Below the pieces are notes generated by a model, which was given only the letters and a program-made list of their open reading frames with translations, ran no database searches and had not been told where the DNA came from. DNA of 12,391 nt, taken from contig SVDR01000062.1 of the NCBI GenBank assembly GCA_015057755.1, forward strand, positions 1 through 12,391, given 5' to 3'. The translations under genes were made by a program, and so were the position numbers. Positions 8,421-12,391 of the stretch are shown in pieces (the stretch's first letter is position 1; the number at the start of each line of letters is the position of its first letter). This stretch comes from Lachnoclostridium sp. Lineage in GTDB: Bacteria > Bacillota_A > Clostridia > Lachnospirales > Lachnospiraceae.

Positions 8421-8874
8421 GGCAATCCTCCTTTCGCATTTCTTCACGAAATTTATTCGATGCAGATGTTATCTTTCGATAAACGGCAAACCTCGATAAT
8501 CCATAAATCTTACCAATGGTCGAAACAGGAACTTCATTAACAAATCGGAGTAACAGCAGTTCCTGTTCTTCGATCGTGAGCTTGGATAAAGCTGCTTTGA
8601 CTGTGAGATTTGTAATCAGCTTTTCTTCCATGGTATCGTCTGGTATGGTATGATCCAAAGAATGTGTTTTTGGTTTTCGATATTCATCCACACAGAGATT
8701 TCGTGCAATCGTGTAAAGGCATTTAAGAGCAGATACAGTGGTTGCACAGTTATAGTTTTTGAGATAGCGAAAAAATGTTTCCTGCGTGATATCTTCTGCT
8801 AATTCTCGGTCGTGCAGTTTGAAATAACAATATCGATAGATTTTGTCGTATTGTTCTTCTATATCAAGTGACAC
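8413..8874 (-). CDS. Sigma-70 family RNA polymerase sigma factor, ECF-like
   Basis: An alternative sigma factor that would direct RNA polymerase to a small regulon, probably including its own operon. The 153 residues are near the lower end for ECF sigmas. Region 2 covers about 8-66 (EEQYDKIYRYCYFKL, then ELAEDITQETFFRYLKNY, and YTIARNLCVDEYRK). Region 4 covers about 94-146 (ALSKLTIEEQELLLLRFV, with VSTIGKIYGLSRFAVYRKI as the helix-turn-helix). No C-terminal extension is present. The start is GTG at 8874, with AAAGGAGG about 8 bases upstream; no in-frame ATG fits better. It is first in a four-gene overlapping operon with a membrane protein and an ABC exporter. The stop lies inside an ATGGATAA overlap with the next gene. 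Confidence 0.9.
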   Translation of the reverse strand: MSLDIEEQYDKIYRYCYFKLHDRELAEDITQETFFRYLKNYNCATTVSALKCLYTIARNLCVDEYRKPKTHSLDHTIPDDTMEEKLITNLTVKAALSKLTIEEQELLLLRFVNEVPVSTIGKIYGLSRFAVYRKITSASNKFREEMRKEDCHG

Positions 8875-8926
8875 CTTTGAAACCTCCTTTCACTTTGTAT
8901 AACGCTTTAGTCATATCAGATGTGCG

Positions 8927-8938
8927 GCATTATAATGC
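8927..8938. promoter_or_regulatory. Palindrome in the sigma operon leader, possible operator
   Basis: GCATTATAATGC is a perfect 12-bp palindrome about 10-20 bases downstream of the predicted minus-strand start site. It also contains a TATAAT that could act as an alternative -10 on either strand. Chance is a real alternative for a site of this length. Confidence 0.3.
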
Positions 8939-8952
8939 TCATAATAAATCTA

Positions 8953-8981
8953 ATTATATAAAGGCATCCATCGATTGTCTC
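8953..8981 (-). promoter_or_regulatory. Candidate promoter of the sigma/ABC operon
   Basis: On the minus strand there is GAGACA (8976-8981), a 17-base spacer and a consensus TATAAT (8953-8958). This gives a leader of about 72 bases before the GTG start. The -35 matches at four of six bases. I saw no clear ECF-type AAC/CGT promoter, so autoregulation is not shown by the sequence. Confidence 0.5.
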
Positions 8982-9036
8982 TGTTTTTTTCACTCTGGCT
9001 AGTATGATAAAACGGCAGGATTGAACTGTCAGTACA

Positions 9037-9064
9037 TTGACGGGTTTTTCATTTTCAGTATAAT
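9037..9064 (+). promoter_or_regulatory. Promoter of coiled-coil gene 1
   Basis: TTGACG (9037-9042), a 16-base spacer and TATAAT (9059-9064). Immediately upstream is TGAACTGTCAGT (9022-9033), whose core ACTG-N-CAGT is palindromic. The same arrangement precedes the paralogue. Confidence 0.8.
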
Positions 9065-9097
9065 TCTAAGTACAATACAGTAAGGAGGAAAAGAGCT

Positions 9098-9442
9098 ATG
9101 TCAGAACAGGATAAGAGAGAGATTATTCAAATGATGAAAGAGGCTATGCAGCCGATCGTCGATGATGTGAGGGAATTGAAGCAAGATGTGAATGGTCTGA
9201 AGCAAGATGTGTGCAGTTTGAAGTCAGAAATGGAAGAATTTAATACAAGTGTTGGCAGATTAGAGGAAAAGACCGACTACATGAATAACAAGATTATGCA
9301 TATACGGAAAGACTTGAAAGATATTAGGACAAGCAATGATTATGCCCATAATCAGATAAAACGAGAGCTTTCTCACTTAAATGATTCTCAGGGGACTGTA
9401 ATTGCTGTACTTGAGATGAAACGGATTTTGCCGGCGGTATAA
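9098..9442 (+). CDS. Small coiled-coil protein of unknown function (paralogue 1)
   Basis: Not a family I can name. The 114-residue, highly charged, soluble protein has no signal peptide or membrane segment. The N-terminus MSEQDKREIIQMMKEAMQP leads into heptads VRELKQD-VNGLKQD-VCSLKSE with hydrophobic residues at a/d positions (about residues 20-60). Next comes LEEKTDYMNNKIMHIRKDLK and a C-terminal block SNDYAHNQIKRELSHLNDSQ, then GTVIAVLEMKRILPAV. The C-terminal block is almost identical in the paralogue at 10306, so it is probably the functional part, with the coil as a spacer or oligomerisation rod. AAGGAGG (9082-9088) lies 9 bases before ATG. It is monocistronic, with its own promoter and terminator. 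It could be a scaffold or a phage-derived accessory protein; there is no evidence to choose. Confidence 0.8.
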   Translation: MSEQDKREIIQMMKEAMQPIVDDVRELKQDVNGLKQDVCSLKSEMEEFNTSVGRLEEKTDYMNNKIMHIRKDLKDIRTSNDYAHNQIKRELSHLNDSQGTVIAVLEMKRILPAV

Positions 9443-9471
9443 GCAGTCATAATATATGAACTGTCAGTTGT

Positions 9472-9501
9472 GAAAACTCAGGGACTAATCTCTGAGTTTT
9501 C
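9472..9501 (+). terminator. Intrinsic terminator after coiled-coil gene 1
   Basis: A 13-bp stem (GAAAACTCAGGGA at 9472-9484 with 9489-9501, one G-T pair) and the loop CTAA are followed by CTTTTGCTTT. The motif TGAACTGTCAGT, also found upstream of both coiled-coil promoters, lies just before it at 9457-9468. Confidence 0.85.
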
Positions 9502-9531
9502 CTTTTGCTTTGACTAATTTTTGAAAACAAG

Positions 9532-9560
9532 TTGACATGACTGATTATATATGATATAAA
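9532..9560 (+). promoter_or_regulatory. Promoter of the HAD pseudogene
   Basis: Consensus TTGACA (9532-9537), a 17-base spacer and TATAAA (9555-9560), followed by AGGAGGAAGAG before ATG 9594. The promoter and ribosome binding site look intact although the gene is broken. Confidence 0.8.
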
Positions 9561-9593
9561 CGCAAAAATCATAAAATCAGGAGGAAGAGATTA

Positions 9594-10201
9594 ATGCAAA
9601 AGAAGCTGTTGTTATTTGATCTGGATGATACCTTGTTGAGAAGTAATAAAACGATTTCAAAGTATACGTTAGATGTGTTGGAACAATGTACATGATAAAG
9701 ACTGTGTGGGATATATGTGGACCAGAATGTAAAATGACCATTGATACATTAAAGGCTAATTTTTGGAGTTACAGTCGTAACAGAGAAGAAATTGACCCCA
9801 GCTGGGCAGATGCGGTTTTCGCCGATTTTTCCAATATACATGAGAGAGCATTAAAGCTTTGTGCTAAAATTTCCCAACCGGAATTAGCGAATCAGTTAGC
9901 GAATACACTTTTGGACTGTGATTGTATTAAGTTTGTAAACAGTGATTGGTACAAGTTTACGAAAAAAGAAGCCACAAAGGAAAATGCGATAAAGATGTTT
10001 TGTAAAATCAGTGGATTGGCGTTGGAGGATGTGATTGCTTTTGGAGACGATTTACCGGATATTGGAATGTTGAAATTATGTGGAACTGGTGTAGCTATGG
10101 GAAATGCCCTTGCAGAGGTTAAGGCGGCAGCAGATGTAGTGATTGGAACGAATGATGAAGATGGAATTGCAAAGTATTTGTTAGACAAGTGTTTGAGATA
10201 A
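9594..10201 (+). pseudogene. HAD-superfamily (Cof-type) hydrolase, broken by internal deletion and frame loss
   Basis: Intact relatives are about 250-270-residue sugar-phosphate or nucleotide phosphatases. The first frame starts at ATG 9594 with a good ribosome binding site and reads MQKKLLLFDLDDTLLRSNKT (motif I, DxD) up to LEQCT, then stops at TGA 9693-9695. The rest continues in another frame from about 9691 to 10201: a cap region (ICGPECKMTIDTL, SWADAVFADF), the motif III lysine area (YKFTKKEATKENA), motif IV AFGDDLPDIGMLKLCGTGVA and the end GTNDEDGIAKYLLDKC. The two parts together give about 200 residues. The missing 50-70 residues cover motif II (Ser/Thr) and the entry to the cap, so this is a deletion with frame loss near 9690, not a simple one-base shift. 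An ATG at 9686 could start the distal part, but it has no ribosome binding site and no nucleophile Asp. Confidence 0.85.
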
Positions 10202-10244
10202 TGTGACTAGTAGTGCTTCTTTGTTCGATTGAACTGCCAGTACA

Positions 10245-10272
10245 TTGACGGATTTTGATTTTTCGGTATAAT
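10245..10272 (+). promoter_or_regulatory. Promoter of coiled-coil gene 2
   Basis: TTGACG (10245-10250), a 16-base spacer and TATAAT (10267-10272), identical in hexamers and spacing to the promoter of copy 1. TGAACTGCCAGT precedes it at 10230-10241. Confidence 0.8.
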
Positions 10273-10305
10273 TTTAATTACAGTTCAATAAGGAGGAAAG
10301 TAGCT

Positions 10306-10755
10306 ATGTCGGAACAGGATAAGAGAGAAGTTTTACAGCTGATGAAAGAGGCTATGCAGCCGTTAGTTGATGACGTCAGAGAATTGAAGAACGATGTTCG
10401 TGAATTGAAGCAAGACGTGAGCGGTTTAAAGCAGGACGTGAGCGGTTTAAAGCAGGACGTGAGCGGTTTAAAGCAGGACGTGAGCGGTTTAAAGCAGGAC
10501 GTGAGCGGTTTAAAGCAGGACGTGAGTAGCTTGAAGTCAGAAATGGCAGAGTTAAAAACACACGTGGGCAAATTGGAAGAAAAGACAGACTACATGAACC
10601 ACAAGATTATGCTTATACGAAAAGATGTGAAAGATCTTAAAACAAGCAATGATTATGCCCACAATCAGATAAAACGAGAAATTTCTCGATTAAATGACTC
10701 ACAAGGAACTGTAATTGCAGTTCTTGAGATGAAAAGAATTTTACCTGCGATCTGA
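10306..10755 (+). CDS. Small coiled-coil protein with expanded heptads (paralogue 2)
   Basis: A 149-residue paralogue of the gene at 9098; function unknown. It has the same N-terminus (MSEQDKREVLQLMKEAMQP) and the same C-terminus (SNDYAHNQIKREISRLNDSQ then GTVIAVLEMKRILPAI). Between them the coil has RELKNDV, RELKQDV, five identical SGLKQDV heptads, SSLKSEM, AELKTHV and GKLEEKT. Val at a and Leu at d repeat every seven residues, so a long parallel coiled coil is expected. It is exactly 35 residues, or five heptads, longer than paralogue 1, so the register is kept. ATG 10306 has AAGGAGG at 10290-10296; the open frame extends back to 10255, but that part is promoter. It is soluble, with no signal peptide or membrane segment. 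It is monocistronic, with a terminator at 10801. Confidence 0.85.
   Translation: MSEQDKREVLQLMKEAMQPLVDDVRELKNDVRELKQDVSGLKQDVSGLKQDVSGLKQDVSGLKQDVSGLKQDVSSLKSEMAELKTHVGKLEEKTDYMNHKIMLIRKDVKDLKTSNDYAHNQIKREISRLNDSQGTVIAVLEMKRILPAI
10420..10524 (+). repeat. Five perfect 21-bp tandem repeats (in-frame minisatellite)
   Basis: Units at 10420-10440, 10441-10461, 10462-10482, 10483-10503 and 10504-10524 are identical base for base. Each encodes the heptad SGLKQDV. Half-diverged units flank the array (10402-10419, and after 10525). Identity even at synonymous positions points to recent slippage or unequal exchange, making this a likely variable-number locus. Confidence 0.97.
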
Positions 10756-10800
10756 CAAGCGAATTACAAAAGATAATGAAATATACGATAGATAAAATAG

Positions 10801-10823
10801 GAGCAGATCAAAAAAATCTGCTC
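10801..10823 (+). terminator. Intrinsic terminator after coiled-coil gene 2
   Basis: GAGCAGAT (10801-10808) pairs with ATCTGCTC (10816-10823) across an A-rich 7-base loop, followed by GATTTTCATTTT. Confidence 0.75.
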
Positions 10824-10923
10824 GATTTTCATTTTACGGTATGTTATAAAAATCTCCAGAACTAAGAAAAAAGTAAAGACTAAGACCGGCACATTGTGAT
10901 ACAATAAATCTGCAAAATCCCGG

Positions 10924-10951
10924 TTGGCTATGTGAAATCGCGGTATACAAT
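10924..10951 (+). promoter_or_regulatory. Candidate promoter of the dCMP deaminase-topB unit
   Basis: TTGGCT (10924-10929), a 16-base spacer and TACAAT (10946-10951), about 28 bases before the start codon. An 11-base direct repeat, ATACAATAAAT, occurs at 10899-10909 and 10945-10955, so a second -10 may lie at 10900-10905. Confidence 0.5.
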
Positions 10952-10979
10952 AAATGTAAGAGTAATAGAGGTGGCAGAT

Positions 10980-11480
10980 ATGGTAAAGCCCAATGGAAAT
11001 AAAAGAGTTTCGAAAATTGACACATACTTGAACTGTGCGGAGAACTTTGCGTATCGCAGTACATGTCTGAAAAGAAAGTACGGTGCAGTGATCGTGAAGG
11101 ATGATGCTGTGATCTCGACCGGATACAATGGTTCACCGCGTGGAATGGAGAATTGCTGCGATATTGGTGAATGTCCAAGAATCCGACGTGGAATGCATCA
11201 GGGAGAAGGTTACGGAATGTGCCGCGCAGTCCATGCGGAGGCCAATGCACTTCTTAACTGTTCCAGAGAGCAGACGCTTGGTGCAGATTTATATCTGGCC
11301 GGTGTGAATCCGGATGATTGCTCGGTTCATAAGGCGAAGCCATGTCCTCTCTGTGCAAGAATGATCATTCAGGCGGGAATCCGTAATGTATATCTTCGCC
11401 AGGGTGAAGGAGAAGATAATTATGAAGTGATCGCAGCAAGAGATCTTCAGTGGTTTACGCCGGAGAGCGATGAGAGATAG
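10980..11480 (+). CDS. Deoxycytidylate (dCMP) deaminase, ComEB-like
   Basis: Predicted to convert dCMP to dUMP for dTTP synthesis, using a catalytic zinc; cytosolic. The 166 residues are usual for the family. The zinc/catalytic set is visible: His85 and Glu87 in AVHAEANAL, and Cys122 and Cys125 in PCPLCARMI. Upstream, YGAVIVKDDAVISTGYNGSP (35-54) is the substrate-side motif, and a Cys/His-rich stretch (Cys59, Cys60, Cys65, His73, Cys81) resembles the accessory zinc site of dCMP deaminases. The open frame extends back to GTG 10932, but the conserved protein starts near MVKPNGNKRVSKIDTYL, and GAGGTGG at 10968-10974 supports ATG 10980. topB follows after 17 bases, probably in the same transcript. 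In Bacillus the family member is ComEB; no other competence gene is near, so a housekeeping nucleotide role is more likely. Confidence 0.92.
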   Translation: MVKPNGNKRVSKIDTYLNCAENFAYRSTCLKRKYGAVIVKDDAVISTGYNGSPRGMENCCDIGECPRIRRGMHQGEGYGMCRAVHAEANALLNCSREQTLGADLYLAGVNPDDCSVHKAKPCPLCARMIIQAGIRNVYLRQGEGEDNYEVIAARDLQWFTPESDER

Positions 11481-11497
11481 ACGGGGGAGACAGATAT

Positions 11498-12391
11498 ATG
11501 AAATCACTTGTAATTGCGGAAAAACCATCCGTTGGCCGTGACATTGCCCGTGTTTTGAAATGTACGAAGAATGGAAACGGCTGTATCGAAGGAGATAACT
11601 ATATTGTAACCTGGGGTCTGGGCCATCTGGTAACATTGGCTGACCCGGAGGATTATGATAAGAAATACAAAGAATGGAAGATGGTGCACCTTCCGATGAT
11701 GCCGGAATCCTTTAAACTGGAAGTGATCAAGCAGACCGGAAAACAGTACAATGCGGTGAAAACACTGATCCATCGAAATGATGTGGGTGAGATCATCATT
11801 GCAACTGACGCCGGACGAGAAGGTGAATTGGTTGCCAGATTAATTCTGAAAAAAGCAGGTGCGAAGAAGCCTTTGAAGCGTCTCTGGATTTCGTCTGTAA
11901 CGGATAAGGCAATAAAAGAAGGCTTCGCAAATCTGAAAAATGGAAAAGAATATGAGCCGTTATACGATGCAGCCATGTGTCGCGCAGAGGCGGACTGGCT
12001 TGTTGGTATTAATGCAACCCGTGCGCTCACATGTAAGTACAATGCGCAGCTATCCTGCGGCCGTGTGCAGACTCCGACCCTGGCGATCATTGCAAAGCGT
12101 GAGGATGATATTAAGAATTTCGTTCCAAAACCATATTACGCTTTGAAAGCCAGAAATAAAGAACTGACACTGACGTGGAAAGATGCCAAAAGCGGAAGTA
12201 TGTCGTCCTTCCAGAAGGAGCGCATGGACGGAATTCTGAAAGCAGTGAATGGAAAAGATGCCGTAGTCGTGCAGGTAAAAAAGACACCGAAAAAGACAAT
12301 GGCTCCGCTTTTGTATGATTTAACAGAGCTTCAGAGAGATGCCAGCAAACGGTACGATTATTCAGCGAAAGAAACGTTAAATATCATGCAG
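11498..12391 (+). CDS. topB: DNA topoisomerase III, N-terminal part (cut by right edge)
   Basis: A type IA topoisomerase that passes single strands to resolve precatenanes and recombination intermediates. 298 codons are visible. The Toprim domain begins MKSLVIAEKPSVGRDIARVL with Glu8, and the acidic motif is TDAGREGE (103-110), where Asp104 and Glu108 are kept and the middle position is Gly, as I recall for Bacillus-type TopB. LWISSVTDKAIKEGF (129-143), RAEADWLVGINATRALT (162-178), SCGRVQTPTLAIIAKRE (186-202) and MAPLLYDLTELQRDASKRY (268-286) are all TopB hallmarks. The active-site tyrosine (YPRTDS region) lies beyond the window. ATG 11498 has GGGGGAGA (11483-11490) upstream. It is 17 bases after the dCMP deaminase stop and probably co-transcribed. 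Confidence 0.95.
   Translation, partial: MKSLVIAEKPSVGRDIARVLKCTKNGNGCIEGDNYIVTWGLGHLVTLADPEDYDKKYKEWKMVHLPMMPESFKLEVIKQTGKQYNAVKTLIHRNDVGEIIIATDAGREGELVARLILKKAGAKKPLKRLWISSVTDKAIKEGFANLKNGKEYEPLYDAAMCRAEADWLVGINATRALTCKYNAQLSCGRVQTPTLAIIAKREDDIKNFVPKPYYALKARNKELTLTWKDAKSGSMSSFQKERMDGILKAVNGKDAVVVQVKKTPKKTMAPLLYDLTELQRDASKRYDYSAKETLNIMQ

Larger units (their letters stand above)
9019..9442 (+). repeat. Duplicated coiled-coil cassette, copy 1
   Basis: The segment from GATTGAACTG (9019) to the gene end is homologous to 10227-10755. It includes an upstream box of about 24 bases with one mismatch, a promoter with identical -35 and -10 hexamers and identical 16-base spacing, AAGGAGG 9 bases before ATG, and the coding region. 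The two copies are direct repeats about 1.2 kb apart. Confidence 0.85.
10227..10755 (+). repeat. Duplicated coiled-coil cassette, copy 2
   Basis: Direct repeat of 9019-9442, covering the upstream box, promoter, ribosome binding site and gene. It differs mainly by an in-frame insertion of 105 bp of tandem repeat in the coil region and by scattered, often third-position, substitutions. Confidence 0.85.

Noticed and set aside
9594..10201. Programmed ribosomal frameshift joining the two HAD parts
   Set aside because: No slippery heptamer or downstream structure is evident at the junction, and joining the frames would still lack the motif II segment, so a deletion is the better explanation.
10420..10524. 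CRISPR array
   Set aside because: The repeats are 21 bp with no spacers, directly abutting, in frame within a coding region, and no cas gene is nearby. They are coding tandem repeats.
10278..10571. Minus-strand reading frames through the heptad repeats (CFKPLTS-type and NRSRPAL-type peptides)
   Set aside because: They are periodic shadows of the plus-strand coding repeat, without ribosome binding sites or plausible composition.
9019..10755. Insertion sequence or composite transposon
   Set aside because: The repeats are direct with no transposase, no terminal inverted repeats and no target-site duplication that I can see.
11601..11625. Loss of the catalytic DxDxE motif in TopB (Asp to Gly) as a sign of inactivation
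   Set aside because: The DAGREGE form is, to my knowledge, normal for Bacillus-type TopB and all other motifs in the visible part are intact.

Overview
The window looks like chromosomal DNA of a low-to-moderate-GC Gram-positive anaerobe of the Clostridia, most likely a Lachnospiraceae-type gut bacterium. The basis is the conserved Firmicutes order rpmB (divergent) / Asp23-YloU / FakA-YloV / recG, strong AAGGAGG ribosome binding sites, sigma-A type promoters with TATAAT boxes, and a Bacillus-type topB. The organism call is inference from gene content; no rRNA or tRNA is present.

Layout. 1-133 (minus) is the start of rpmB (L28), running off the left edge. A divergent promoter region (134-411) leads to an Asp23/Gls24 protein (412-768), the fatty acid kinase FakA (783-2456), an intrinsic terminator (2459-2507) and recG (2534-4588). 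An M42-type metalloaminopeptidase with its own promoter follows (4715-5758) and ends in a hairpin terminator that meets a convergent operon.

That operon reads leftward from about 8946 to 5814. It encodes an ECF-like sigma factor, a six-segment membrane protein, an ABC ATPase and an ABC-2 permease. Every gene overlaps the next by 8 or 16 bases, so it is almost certainly one translationally coupled unit. It resembles a sigma-controlled export or envelope-stress module, but no recognisable anti-sigma factor is present.

9019-10823 is the most unusual part. Two paralogous small coiled-coil genes (9098-9442 and 10306-10755), each with nearly the same promoter and upstream box, flank a HAD hydrolase pseudogene (9594-10201) that has lost its motif II region and reading frame. 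The second coiled-coil gene carries five perfect tandem 21-bp units, each encoding one heptad. It is longer than its sister by exactly 35 residues, which is five heptads. This looks like a recently duplicated, slippage-expanded cassette family of unknown function.

The right end returns to housekeeping genes: a ComEB-like dCMP deaminase (10980-11480) and, 17 bases downstream, topB (11498 onward, cut by the right edge). No CRISPR array, transposase, integrase or RNA gene was seen. The coiled-coil cassette is the best candidate for something undescribed; its function cannot be read from the sequence.
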